Positions 7,609 through 17,000 of a DNA stretch of 34,368 nt are shown here, one piece after another (within the stretch, counting starts at the first letter, position 1; every line of letters starts with the position of its first letter). The notes under the pieces were generated by a model. That model had not been told where the DNA came from, ran no database searches, and was given only the letters and a program-made list of their open reading frames with translations. Source of the DNA: Ravibacter sp964559125 (GTDB lineage: Bacteria > Bacteroidota > Bacteroidia > Cytophagales > Spirosomataceae); contig CAZLGW010000048.1 in the NCBI GenBank assembly GCA_964559125.1, positions 1 to 34,368 on the forward strand, written 5' to 3'. A program made the translations under genes and the position numbers.

Positions 7609-7959
7609 ATGAAAAACAGTTTGCTTCTTACGATTTGCCTGACATTAGGGCTATTGTCTTGTACCTCAGGTGATAAAGTATCTCTCGGGAAGGGAGAGTA
7701 CATTTATTGGATAAATAGCGAAACCAGGCCCTGTGTCGGTGTGGGCGAAATGACCTGTCTGCAGATTCAGAAGGGCGAAACGCTGGAAGAAGGCAAGTGG
7801 CTTCACTTTTACGATGGTATCGAGGGGTTTGATTACGAACCGGGATATATCTACAAGCTAATTGTAAAAGAAACTGAAATCCCACCTCATCAGGTACCGG
7901 CAGACGGCTCGTCATTGAAATTTACTTTGACAAAAATCCTGTCTAAACAAAAAGTATAA
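7609..7959 (+). CDS. DUF4377 lipoprotein
   Basis: 116 residues from the ATG at 7609, chosen because it gives a short signal with lipobox LLSC (Cys18); a longer in-frame extension to 7513 would bury this signal. The mature part carries the DUF4377 pattern: YWINSETRPCVGVGEMTCLQIQKG, then WLHFYDGIEGFDYEPGYIYKLIV. This domain is common in Bacteroidota lipoproteins and in proteins fused to HslJ/META domains; its function is unknown. It is convergent with the lipoprotein gene ending at 8025. Confidence 0.85.
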   Translation: MKNSLLLTICLTLGLLSCTSGDKVSLGKGEYIYWINSETRPCVGVGEMTCLQIQKGETLEEGKWLHFYDGIEGFDYEPGYIYKLIVKETEIPPHQVPADGSSLKFTLTKILSKQKV

Positions 7960-8024
7960 GAGTATTCGGGTTGAGTTTGCATCTCAAGCTCGCTGCAAAT
8001 ACTTTCGTGCCATAATTGATACGG

Positions 8025-8534
8025 CTATTTCTGTATCAGCACATTATCGTAGAATAACTTGCCGTCTATTTCGAGGTACACGCGATAGTACCCGTTAGAA
8101 AATCTCGAAGTCTTAATTGCAACCATTTGGGAGCTAAATGTAGTACTGAATTCCGACAGCTTGTCAAGTGTTTCATTAGTCATTATCGGGGTATTGTCAG
8201 GAGCTTTCTCACTCCACTCGGCAGGAACTATCCACAGTTGCTTTTGGCTGGATTCGTCAGGTGATTTAGTGGCTATTCTAAGCTGATCTCCCGTACAGGG
8301 ATTTGGATATGAGATCAGATAGTAGTCTGGACTTGCAAAGTCGTTACCGTCGCCGAGTCTGGTATTGGGATTTCCTACAATTTCCGGGTCACCTCCATTT
8401 ACTCCGCCCCCAGTAATACTTCTCTGATAGTAGCCTGTAATGACCGGTTTGCCGGATTCGGAAGATGGTTCGTCTTTTCGGCAGCTCGTTATCCCTGATA
8501 AAAACAATAGTAGAAATAAATAGTAATGTCGCAT
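8025..8534 (-). CDS. Uncharacterised lipoprotein, 169 residues
   Basis: The start at 8534 gives a compact signal ending in lipobox ITSC (Cys18); an upstream in-frame start at 8561 would add nine residues and overlap the preceding gene. The first third of the mature protein is low complexity (SITGGGVNGGDPEIVGNP). The rest looks like a small beta-sandwich (ISYPNPC, LRIATKS, NGYYRVYLEIDGKLFYDNVLIQK), reminiscent of the ligand or sorting modules of exported Bacteroidota proteins, without a complete T9SS signal. Only 17 bases separate it from the stop of the methyltransferase gene on the same strand, so the two are probably co-transcribed. Function unknown. Confidence 0.75.
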   Translation of the reverse strand: MRHYYLFLLLFLSGITSCRKDEPSSESGKPVITGYYQRSITGGGVNGGDPEIVGNPNTRLGDGNDFASPDYYLISYPNPCTGDQLRIATKSPDESSQKQLWIVPAEWSEKAPDNTPIMTNETLDKLSEFSTTFSSQMVAIKTSRFSNGYYRVYLEIDGKLFYDNVLIQK

Positions 8535-8551
8535 TATGTTTATCAGTTGTA

Positions 8552-9313
8552 TTATCTCCACTTACCCGCAAACACCTTCGTATCATAATTAATCCTGATC
8601 ACGCCGTTTTCCTGATATCGGTCAAAAAGCGCTCTAAGATCAGTTGACATAGCTTCGTACCCCGGTTCGTTTTTAGCTGGCATGTAGGAGGAGGAAAGAA
8701 GCCTTCCTTCCAGCCCGAGGAAATCGAAATCCTGGTGATTGGGAAAAATTTTCAGCTCTACGGCAGCCGGATCAAAAAACACTTTGATCTTTTCCAGGTC
8801 GATGTTCCGGTGGTCAACCTTTACGTAATCGATGGCGTGCCGGATGATCAGTTCGTCGTATTCCTTTTCAAATTCGCTGGTCGTCAGGCGTTCGTTCCAG
8901 ATCAGGCCTGCAATGCCGCCGGGTTTTAATATCCGGATGAATTCCTGCTTTGCCTTGTCCCGGTCGAACCAGTGAAACGCCTGGCCGGCAATGATCGCGT
9001 CGACGCTGTTGTCGGGGAGCTGCGTATTTTCGGCAGTTCCGTCCACTGCGCTAAAGCCCGGATTATCGCCCAGCAGCGCGACAGATTTCTCTCGCATTTC
9101 CCTGTTGGGTTCAACCCCGGTTACGCGGTATCCTCTTTTGAGAAACAAAGCCGACGAGATGCCCGTACCCGAGCCGATATCGGCGATCAGGCTGCCTTCT
9201 TTCACGTCATAATCCTTTTCCAGGAAATCAACGATCGATTCGGGGTAGCCCGGCCGGTAAGCCACGTAATCTTCCACCCGGTTGCTGAAACGTGTCGTAT
9301 TGTTCTGTGCCAT
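8552..9313 (-). CDS. Class I SAM-dependent methyltransferase
   Basis: 253 residues from the ATG at 9313. The SAM-binding motif I is IADIGSGTG, followed by the acidic end of strand 2 (VTGVEPN), DGTAENTQLPDNSVD, and IIAGQAFHWFD, then ILKPGGIAGLIWNER. This is the Methyltransf_11/25 type that uses small molecules; the N-terminal FSNRVEDYVAYRPGYP is typical of a widespread uncharacterised branch. The substrate is unknown. It is the first gene of a two-gene unit with the lipoprotein downstream. The -7 box TACCTTTG (9317-9324, minus strand) ends only three bases before the ATG, which suggests a leaderless message. Divergent from the phosphoesterase gene at 9410. Confidence 0.92.
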   Translation of the reverse strand: MAQNNTTRFSNRVEDYVAYRPGYPESIVDFLEKDYDVKEGSLIADIGSGTGISSALFLKRGYRVTGVEPNREMREKSVALLGDNPGFSAVDGTAENTQLPDNSVDAIIAGQAFHWFDRDKAKQEFIRILKPGGIAGLIWNERLTTSEFEKEYDELIIRHAIDYVKVDHRNIDLEKIKVFFDPAAVELKIFPNHQDFDFLGLEGRLLSSSYMPAKNEPGYEAMSTDLRALFDRYQENGVIRINYDTKVFAGKWR

Positions 9314-9316
9314 TTC

Positions 9317-9324
9317 CAAAGGTA
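9317..9324 (-). promoter_or_regulatory. Candidate -7 box of the methyltransferase gene
   Basis: The minus strand reads TACCTTTG, a full match to TAnnTTTG, three bases upstream of the ATG at 9313. If real, transcription starts at or next to the start codon. Confidence 0.45.
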
Positions 9325-9409
9325 TTGATTTTACCGGTAGTAGGAGGGGGCTCCGACTGACCTTTTAAAATAAAATACCCGATTTTAATGCTGAGGGATT
9401 TAATATTGA

Positions 9410-10921
9410 ATGAACATGAACTTCCTGATGAGCTGTAATAAGTTATATATTCTGGTCTTCACCGTTACGTGTCTGCTGACAGGCGCAAGCCCGGCGAAAC
9501 CGGACGGCATCCGGTATCCCTGGCGGGCTGCGCCGGCAATTGTGCTGCATGGCGGGCAATTCGAGATTTTATTTGACAACATCGAATCAGTAGCAGTGGA
9601 TTCAATACGCTTGGAGGGCCCCTACAATCATGCCAGGCTTGCTCTCGAAGGCACTGATAAGGGGAAATATCCCTTCGATCCATATACCGATGCGTCGGTA
9701 AACACCAGGATAAGGGCGGGTGTTCCCGAAGGGACGCCGGAAGAACTGTACGACCTGGTGATCTATACCAAAACCGGTAAACACCGCTCGGTCAGATCGG
9801 TAAAGGTTATCCGGGAGTACAGGAAGCAGCACCGATTTATCCATATCAGCGATCCACATGTATCGCGTCAGTGGGTAGGCTCACCGGAAAACGGCTATGC
9901 GAAAGAGCTGGAGCTGTTCGATAAATTTGTGGATATTGCCAATATTATCGCCCCGGATTTTATTATTTCGACCGGAGACCTCATTCACGATTATACGCGG
10001 CTGAATGCCGATAGCCTGGGCTGGGGCGGGATACTGCATACCGCTCCCGGCCAGAAGCCTTCGGCTGAAGAGAAATTCAGGAACTACTTTGAGGGGGCGA
10101 AAGGATTTAAAGGCGTATCCGGCCTCAATTCGCCGACTTTCAGCATAACCGGTAACCACGATTTTTACGGTTTGGATGCCAAAGACTATATGGGGAAATT
10201 CCTTCAATGGAACCAGTTGAACGGGAAACGGGTTTTCGGGATGTCGTACGGGGATACCAGGGCGCTCTTCATGGACGATTTCCTCGGCGACCCGGCGGTT
10301 GACGTGCCCGACCGTGCCCCGCTCTCCGGTCTCCAGGGCAACGTGCTCAAACGATTCCTGGAAACCGAAGGGTCCGGGAAGATCAGGATCCTGGCCCAGC
10401 ACAGGCCCGACCGTATCGATACGGCATTCTGCGATTCCTACGGGATTAAACTGATTCTGAACGGACATAATCACAGGCCGTTCCAGCAACTGGTCGGGAA
10501 GACTCCCACGCTCAGCATAAGACCCGGGAGTATCAGCCGGAGCGGCTCCGTAGCAGAATGGGAAAAAGTGCTGGGTTTTTTCAGGATTTTCACCATCGAA
10601 GAGGGAAACTATACTTTTACGGAACCGCTCAGGATAGTGGACAACCCGGTCGCGGAATACGCCGGGCTGGAACCCAATATGCTCTTAACCTTCCGGGCAT
10701 CCAATGACGGCTCTCAAATCAGGAACGAAGCCACGATCGATAACCGGTTCCCCGCTACTTTCAGAGATTGCGCAGTAAGGTTTGTGATGAAAAAAGGAAA
10801 ATACGCCGTCGAAGGAGCCGAAATAAAGCAGGTAATAGAAAGCGGCGCTTTTACGGTAGTGGACGTTAATTTTGATCTCGGCGCAAAGGAAATTAAAAAA
10901 ATCTCCATTCACGGCCGGTAA
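9410..10921 (+). CDS. Exported calcineurin-like metallophosphoesterase
   Basis: 503 residues with a signal peptide (about 1-29); a second ATG at 9416 is an alternative start. After an N-terminal beta domain (about 40-138) comes the calcineurin-like fold: HISDPH (D148, H150), TGDL (D190), GNHD (N249, H250), AQHRPD, and GHNH (352-355). All metal ligands are present, so it should be an active two-metal phosphoesterase. A C-terminal beta domain (about 385-503) resembles the extra domains of Bacteroidota exported phosphoesterases. It is probably periplasmic. It converges on the DeoR gene with only 15 bases between the stops, and is divergent from the methyltransferase. Together with the lipoprotein phosphoesterase at 12030 it points to a phosphorylated substrate for the locus. 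Confidence 0.9.
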   Translation: MNMNFLMSCNKLYILVFTVTCLLTGASPAKPDGIRYPWRAAPAIVLHGGQFEILFDNIESVAVDSIRLEGPYNHARLALEGTDKGKYPFDPYTDASVNTRIRAGVPEGTPEELYDLVIYTKTGKHRSVRSVKVIREYRKQHRFIHISDPHVSRQWVGSPENGYAKELELFDKFVDIANIIAPDFIISTGDLIHDYTRLNADSLGWGGILHTAPGQKPSAEEKFRNYFEGAKGFKGVSGLNSPTFSITGNHDFYGLDAKDYMGKFLQWNQLNGKRVFGMSYGDTRALFMDDFLGDPAVDVPDRAPLSGLQGNVLKRFLETEGSGKIRILAQHRPDRIDTAFCDSYGIKLILNGHNHRPFQQLVGKTPTLSIRPGSISRSGSVAEWEKVLGFFRIFTIEEGNYTFTEPLRIVDNPVAEYAGLEPNMLLTFRASNDGSQIRNEATIDNRFPATFRDCAVRFVMKKGKYAVEGAEIKQVIESGAFTVVDVNFDLGAKEIKKISIHGR

Positions 10922-10936
10922 CAGCAAAGGAATCTG

Positions 10937-11707
10937 TTACACGATCTCCATGATCACACCCATGTTTTCCAGTTGCTTGACGATTTTATCCGGTATCTTA
11001 TCATCGGTGATAATCCGTGAAATAGCTTCAAACCCGCAGATTTTGCCGAAGCCATGCCTGGAGAACTTGGAGGAGTCGGCCAGTACGATCGTTGCTTCGG
11101 AGGCGTCTATCATTTTTTTGTTCAGACGCGCCTCCGCAAGATCGGTGGTGGTCAATCCGTGGATCAGGTCAATCCCGTCCACACCCAGGAATAATTTGCT
11201 GCACACCACATGATCAAGGAAGGCTTCGGCTACCTGCCCGGTGACCGAACCGGAGCTGTGCCTTACAGGGCCGCATAATTGAAGCACATTAACCTCCTGG
11301 TGAGGAAGCAGCGTCAGCGCTACATTCAGTGAAGAAGTAATGACGGTAAGGCCGGTCTGCGGCGCCATTTCCCTGGCCATAGCATGTATGGTGGTGCCTG
11401 AAGCCAGTATGATCGAATCATTCGGGACGACAAGCCTGGCTGCCGCAGCGGCGATGCGCTTTTTTTCGGCAGCGGATATCTGCTCTTTCTCCATCACCGG
11501 CCGTTCCCTGATATAGGGAGTATACCGGGATGCCCCGCCATGGGTACGATATAAAAGCCCTTTTTCTTCCAGCAGCCGGAGGTCTTTCCGGATGGTGACG
11601 GCCGACACATTCAGTTCTTCGCATAACTGTAATACGTCGATAGACTCCTTTGACTCAAGTTGTTTCAATATTTCAGTATGCCGCTGAAGGCTGGTCATGG
11701 TGCTCAT
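10937..11707 (-). CDS. DeoR/GlpR-family transcriptional regulator
   Basis: 256 residues. The N-terminal winged helix-turn-helix (about 6-62) contains the family signature: VLQLCEELNVSAVTIRKDLRLLEEKGLLYRTHGGA. The C-terminal DeoRC sensor domain (about 78-235) has the sugar-phosphate isomerase-like features: DSIILASGTTIHAMA, VITSSLNVA, LGVDGID, GLTTTDLAEARLNKKMIDAS, and VLADSSKF. DeoR-family proteins are usually repressors that respond to phosphorylated sugars or related metabolites. It is transcribed divergently from the phosphoesterase-susCD operon across 322 bases and is therefore its likely regulator. A GAAAT repeat array in that gap is the likely binding site. Confidence 0.94.
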   Translation of the reverse strand: MSTMTSLQRHTEILKQLESKESIDVLQLCEELNVSAVTIRKDLRLLEEKGLLYRTHGGASRYTPYIRERPVMEKEQISAAEKKRIAAAAARLVVPNDSIILASGTTIHAMAREMAPQTGLTVITSSLNVALTLLPHQEVNVLQLCGPVRHSSGSVTGQVAEAFLDHVVCSKLFLGVDGIDLIHGLTTTDLAEARLNKKMIDASEATIVLADSSKFSRHGFGKICGFEAISRIITDDKIPDKIVKQLENMGVIMEIV

Positions 11708-11879
11708 ACGGTAAAATTAATGAAACCCGGCTATATATGCTTTTTATAGCAGACAAAACGAATAATTCCGGCTTTTCTGACCCGGCTCCCGGGTTGGAAA
11801 CAGGGTTACTATTGTATTCTCTAAATCTTTATAGAAAAAAACAGAATAATATGATATGATATAATATGAAATTACTTAT

Positions 11880-11887
11880 TATATTTG
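11880..11887 (+). promoter_or_regulatory. Candidate -7 box P1 of the phosphoesterase-susCD operon
   Basis: TATATTTG matches TAnnTTTG exactly. Transcription would begin near 11893, inside the GAAA array, giving a leader of about 137 bases. Confidence 0.5.
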
Positions 11888-11888
11888 T

Positions 11889-11923
11889 GAAATAAAATGA
11901 AATGTAACGAAATTAAATGAAAC
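11889..11923. promoter_or_regulatory. Pentamer-periodic GAAAT array, candidate DeoR operator
   Basis: GAAA occurs at 11889, 11899, 11909 and 11919, exactly 10 bp apart. Split into pentamers the stretch is GAAAT, AAAAT, GAAAT, GTAAC, GAAAT, TAAAT, GAAAC. Phased GAAA/TTTC direct repeats are a known style of operator in the DeoR family (AgaR-type regulators). It starts two bases after P1's -7 box, a position suited to repression. Binding by the adjacent regulator is inferred. Confidence 0.6.
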
Positions 11924-12015
11924 TTCATCGATCAACTGATAAGAAATTGTTCGAAAGGTATAGATCGGTTCGGAATCGTTAACCCATTGTTAATATTACG
12001 GTAATACAGCACAAA

Positions 12016-12023
12016 TACATTTG
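12016..12023 (+). promoter_or_regulatory. Candidate -7 box P2, abutting the operon's first start codon
   Basis: TACATTTG is a perfect TAnnTTTG match six bases before the ATG at 12030. The transcript would be leaderless or nearly so. It also shows why a TTG start at 12021 is unlikely. Confidence 0.45.
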
Positions 12024-12029
12024 CACCCG

Positions 12030-13997
12030 ATGAAAAGAGCCGAAAGATCGAAGTTACGGGACCTGGTGTCTGTTGTTTTTTTACTGGTATCGCTGTGCTG
12101 TGCCGCCTGCCGCCAGAACAACAATGCGGAACCTGACAAGAGCATCCAGGTCAGGGAAGTGTCTGTCCCTTCTCAGATAGAGGTTGCTGCGCGCGGTAAT
12201 GTCACCATTTCGGGGAAAGGGTTTGCGGCGGGCGACAAGATCAGGCTGATCCTGACTACGGACGAAAGCCGGTTCTATATAGTCGATATCCTGTCGTTTG
12301 ACGACCAGTCGGCAAGTTTTGCATTGCCCGAAGGATTTACGGCCGGCCGGTACAGGATAGTGCTCCTGCGCGGCAGCCAGGAGCTTACATTGGGCACCAG
12401 CTCCATCAGCATCGTGATCGGCGGGAATATCCCCGACATACCCGGCAAGACCATTAAAGGACTGGTGCACAGCAATGGCACGGGTGTACCCGGTGTGGTG
12501 GTTTCCGATGGCTACGAAGTAACGGTTACCGATGAAAACGGGGTATATTACCTGGCTTCGGAGAAAAAGAACGGGTTTGTATTCGTTTCTGTTCCGGGCA
12601 ACTACGAAACGCCTGTACAGGATAACCTCCCGCAGTTTTTCAAAAGGCTGACCGGCGGCAATGCGGTGGAGCAGAAAGATTTTTCGCTCATCCCCGTCGC
12701 TAACGGTAAGCATACAATCCTCGCCCTTTCCGACTGGCATCTGGCAAACCGTAACAATGACCTGCAGCAGTTCGGTTCGGGATTCCTTCCCGATGTGAAT
12801 GCCGTGATCGGCGAGTATACTGCAGCCGGCTCGAAAGTCTACGGCCTGGCGCTGGGCGATATGTCGTGGGATGCCTACTGGTATGAAAACAATTTCGGCC
12901 TTGTGGAATACCTGGCCGAAATGAGGAAGGTGAATTGCGCGATGTTTAACGTGATCGGCAATCACGATAACGATCCGTATATACAGGGAGACCGTGCGTC
13001 GGAAGACAAGTACAGGGAGGTTATAGGCCCTACGTACTATTCTTTCAATCTTGGGGAAGTCCACTACGTTGTGCTCGATAATATCGAATATGTGAATACC
13101 GGCGGCGCACAGGGAAAGATAGGAGAGCGTAATTACAACGATATGATCACCGCCGACCAGATCGAGTGGCTAAAAAAAGACCTGGCTACCCTTAAAGACA
13201 AAACTGCGCCGGTGGTCATCGCCATGCACGCCCCGCTGTACCGTACCCCGACTCTCAATGCCGGCGACGAACAGGTCAACAGTCTTTCGCTCGACAACGC
13301 CGGCCAGTTTCTCTCTGCCATACAGGGACTCTCCGAAGTGCATATTCTTACCGGTCATATACATACGAACTATACCGTGGCGCATTCGGAGACGGTGACG
13401 GAATATAATGTCGGAGCCGTATGCGCTACCTGGTGGTGGACGGGCAGAAGCGGCTATGCCAACAATCACATCTGCAGGGACGGCTCTCCGGGCGGCTACG
13501 GCGTGATGGAGATCGATGGCCGTAACGTAAAATGGTATTACAAGAGTATCGGCAAGCCCGGGAATTACCAGTTCAGATCGTATGACCTCAACAAGGTGCA
13601 CATCACTACTGAAAAATACGCGCCGAACGCTGCCAATGATGCGCTGGCGGAATACGCCGGGCCGTATGCTACCCCCAACCTTGGCAACGAAGTGCTGATC
13701 AATGTGTGGGGATACGGACCAGGATGGAGTATCGAAGTAAAGGAAGGCAACAATACGCTTCCGGTAAAGCAGGTTTCCGGGTTGGATCCGCTTCATATCA
13801 TATCCTACGAGGCCAAAAGGCTGAATGCCGGCGCCGTGCCGACCGCCTCGTTTGTGACCAGCAACACGGCGCACCTGTTTAAAGTAACGGCGTCGGGCCC
13901 GTCTTCGACACTCGAAATCAAAGTAACGGATCGTTTCGGGGCAATGTATTCCGAAACGATGGCGCGGCCAAAAGAATTTACATATACATCAGATTAA
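12030..13997 (+). CDS. Lipoprotein calcineurin-like phosphoesterase with N- and C-terminal accessory domains
   Basis: 655 residues from the ATG at 12030. The signal region ends in a cluster of cysteines (CCAACRQ) consistent with a lipobox. An IPT/Ig-like domain (about 40-130) and a carboxypeptidase-regulatory-like domain (about 138-225; GLVHSNGTGVPGVVVSDG) precede the catalytic domain. The catalytic domain has LSDWHL (D235, H237), LGDMSWD (D277), GNHDND (N311, H312), MHAP (H400) and GHIH (442-445), a complete calcineurin-like ligand set. The rest (about 490-655) is a beta-rich tail like the C-terminal domain known in Bacteroidota phosphoesterases. It is the first gene of an operon: susC follows after 33 bases. 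It probably acts at the cell surface or periplasm on a phosphoester before or during uptake. Confidence 0.9.
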   Translation: MKRAERSKLRDLVSVVFLLVSLCCAACRQNNNAEPDKSIQVREVSVPSQIEVAARGNVTISGKGFAAGDKIRLILTTDESRFYIVDILSFDDQSASFALPEGFTAGRYRIVLLRGSQELTLGTSSISIVIGGNIPDIPGKTIKGLVHSNGTGVPGVVVSDGYEVTVTDENGVYYLASEKKNGFVFVSVPGNYETPVQDNLPQFFKRLTGGNAVEQKDFSLIPVANGKHTILALSDWHLANRNNDLQQFGSGFLPDVNAVIGEYTAAGSKVYGLALGDMSWDAYWYENNFGLVEYLAEMRKVNCAMFNVIGNHDNDPYIQGDRASEDKYREVIGPTYYSFNLGEVHYVVLDNIEYVNTGGAQGKIGERNYNDMITADQIEWLKKDLATLKDKTAPVVIAMHAPLYRTPTLNAGDEQVNSLSLDNAGQFLSAIQGLSEVHILTGHIHTNYTVAHSETVTEYNVGAVCATWWWTGRSGYANNHICRDGSPGGYGVMEIDGRNVKWYYKSIGKPGNYQFRSYDLNKVHITTEKYAPNAANDALAEYAGPYATPNLGNEVLINVWGYGPGWSIEVKEGNNTLPVKQVSGLDPLHIISYEAKRLNAGAVPTASFVTSNTAHLFKVTASGPSSTLEIKVTDRFGAMYSETMARPKEFTYTSD

Positions 13998-14030
13998 TGC
14001 GGTTCGAATGGATCAAAACAACTACTTTTT

Positions 14031-17000
14031 ATGAGATCAAAAACAATCCTTACGCTGGTTACAGCTTGGCTGCTGTCATTGGCGTCCGTGCAAACGATGG
14101 CTCAGGAACGGGTTGTGAGGGGAACAGTGCTCGATAGCAAAGACCAGTCTCCCATCGTGGGGGCCTCTATACTGGTCAGAGGCACATCTTCCGGAACAAT
14201 CACAGATGCAGACGGGAACTTCAACATCAATGTGCCCGACAGGAATTCGGTGCTGGTAGTGAGCTTTATCGGCTACACCGGCCAGGAAATTACGGTTGGC
14301 AACCAGTCGGTGATCAATGTTACGCTCGAGGAAAGCGCTACCGAGCTGTCGGGCGTAGTGGTAACCGCCCTGGGGCTTTCGCGCGAAGAGGCGTCGCTCG
14401 GCTATTCGGTCACCAAAGTTGACAACAGCGCCCTTACGCAGGTGCCCACCAATAACTGGCTGAGCGCTATGAACGGACGCGTGGCCGGGCTCACCATGAA
14501 CGGCGCCGGCTCGGGCCCGATCAACTCGGTGAGGGTAACGCTCCGCGGAGACCAGTCGCTTAACTACGGAGGCAACGAAGCGCTTTTCGTCGTCGACGGT
14601 GTACCGGTAAGGTCGGGTACGACGGCGACGTCATCGAGCAGCAGCTATACCAACTCCGGGTCGGATTTCCCGGTGGACTACGGTAACGGGGCCAGCGATA
14701 TCAACCCGGAGGATGTTGAAAGCGTCACCGTGCTGAAAGGGCCTGCCGCTACGGCGCTCTACGGCTCCCGCGCTGCCAACGGGGCAATCATTATCACTAC
14801 GAAATCGGGACGTAAGACCAAAGGCATCGGCGTGACGCTCAGTTCTACGTTTGTAGCGGAAAGGGCCGGCTACTGGCCTGATTTCCAAACCGAATACGGA
14901 TCGGGGACCGATATGGGGCTGAACGAATATAATTTCTGGACATTGAGCCCGGATCTGGTCGGGACCACTGACTATCCGCCAAGGAATATCTCCCGTTATG
15001 CATGGGGTGAAAAGCTCGACCCCAACAAGCTGCGCTACCAGTATGAAGGCAAGAACTGGGAAACCGGGATGATCGAAAAGACACCTTTCGTGTATCAGGA
15101 CGACTGGTTTACGGGTATCTTCAAGACCGGCGTTACCTTCAACAACTCTATCGACGTAAGCGGTAACAACGGGAAAGGTACTAACGTGCGCGTATCGCTC
15201 AACCAGAATAAAAATGAATGGATACTGCCCAATACCGGCTTCGACAGGAAAAACCTTTCATTTTCGCTGGAATCGCCTGTAAACGACTGGGTCAAGTTCA
15301 AAACAAAGGTCAACTACTATCGGACAACCAGCGACAACATGCCGATGGCGGGGTATCACCAGACGACGGTGATGTATGACCTGATGTGGGGGTATAATAC
15401 CAATTCGATGAGTAACTGGCGAGACGAGTATTTCCAGGGACGGTTCAATGCCATCAACCGGAATGCCACTATTTCCGAGAACGGGAACAGTCTTGTCTTT
15501 GCCGGTACAGGCTCCTACAATCCCTATCGTGTACTTTACGAGGAGCTGAACACGATGAATAAGAACAGGGTATTCGGCTTCGCGGGGTTCTCTGTCGACC
15601 TGGCAAAGGTGGCCGAGGGACTTACACTGGATTTTAAATCGGGCATGGACATGAGCACGGACTTCCGCACGCAGCGAAAGCCCAAAATGACGTTCGGGTG
15701 GGAGAACGGTTTCTACAGGGAACAGTCGCTGACGAACTACGAGTTCAACTCCGATTTCCTGCTGAAGTACCAGAAGGAGCTTCTGGATAACCGGCTGAGT
15801 ACCACGATCGCTTTCGGAGGGAACAACATGGTCAACGAATACCAGAGCAATACGGTTCAGCTCAGTGAGCTGGATATCGACGGCGTGTATCATACTTCCA
15901 ATGTCCCGACCGGCGTCAATCCCAGCCCTACAAATTTCAGGAGCAAAAAGGTCATTAACAGTTTGTATGGGTTTGCGTCATTCGGCTGGGACAACAAATA
16001 TTACCTCGATCTGACAGGGCGTAACGACTGGTCGAGCACCTTATCGCGCAACAACTGGTCTTATTTCTACCCGTCGGTAGCAGCCAGCATATTGCTCGAC
16101 CGTGTCTTCAATCTCGAAACTACCGCTGTTTCCCTGGCTAAGCTTCGCCTGTCATGGGCAAATGTAGGGAACGATACCAGTCCCTATGCGCTCGATCAAT
16201 ACTACAACGCATCCTCCATAAGTGGCGGATACACGCTGCCGGGCACCATTCCTGACCCGATGATCAAGCCCGAGAATGTGGAAAGCTGGGAGCTCGGTGT
16301 TGATACGAGGTTTTTCCATAACCGCCTGGGGCTCGACCTGGCCCTTTACAACTCCGCTACGACCAACCAGATCGTATCGGTGGACATAGACCCTATAGTG
16401 GGAGCTTCCTCCATGCGGATCAACGCCGGTAAAATCAGCAATAAGGGTATTGAGATTGCATTGTCGGCCACGCCGGTAAAAAGCAAGGACTTTACATGGA
16501 ATGTTAACCTGAACTGGGCGAGGAACATCAATAAGCTGGTGAGCCTGCAGGACGGCTGGGACCCTGAAACACCCCTGGAAACCAACATGGGAACTACGAT
16601 CGGAGGGAGGCTTCATGTGTACTCTTACGTAGGTGAAGAAATGTACAAACTCTACGGGTTTGCGTTGAAAAAAGCGCCTGAAGGCTCCTATTGCGTGGAT
16701 GATAACGGCAACCAGTACGATTGCTCCGGGAAGGTTGTCCTGGATGCAAACACCGGTCTGCCATCGCTGGTATCGACAGCCGATCATTACCTGGGTAAGG
16801 TAAATCCCGAATGGCGGGGCGGTTTCAATACATCGTTCAAATACAAAAATTTTACGCTGAATATGATGTTCAACTACCAGTGGGGCGGCAACAGGTTCTC
16901 GGTAACCAACGGTATCCTGTCGTACCAGGGCAAGCTGAAGAATTCGCTGGAAGGCCGGTATGACGGTATCGTGGCAGAGGGCGTCAACCTGGTTTCGGAA

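Larger units (their letters stand above)
11708..12029. other. AT-rich divergent control region between deoR-type gene and susCD operon
   Basis: No gene. Near the deoR-type start it holds ACCCGGCT twice (11725-11732, 11780-11787) and the small dyad ACCCGG-CTC-CCGGGT (11780-11794). Then follow a perfect -7 box (11880-11887), the GAAA array (11889-11923) and a second perfect -7 box next to the operon's first ATG (12016-12023). Confidence 0.6.

Noticed and set aside
7976..8038. Terminator between the convergent genes at 7959 and 8025
   Set aside because: Two 6-bp stems (7976-7999 and 8017-8038) are too weak, and the second overlaps the coding end.
9881..10489. A 202-codon open frame on the minus strand
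   Set aside because: Antisense to the exported phosphoesterase gene, covering its catalytic motifs; no independent evidence of coding.
12081..13064. A 327-codon open frame on the minus strand
   Set aside because: It lies wholly inside the lipoprotein phosphoesterase gene, whose motifs and signal are unmistakable; the antisense product is low-quality sequence without domains.
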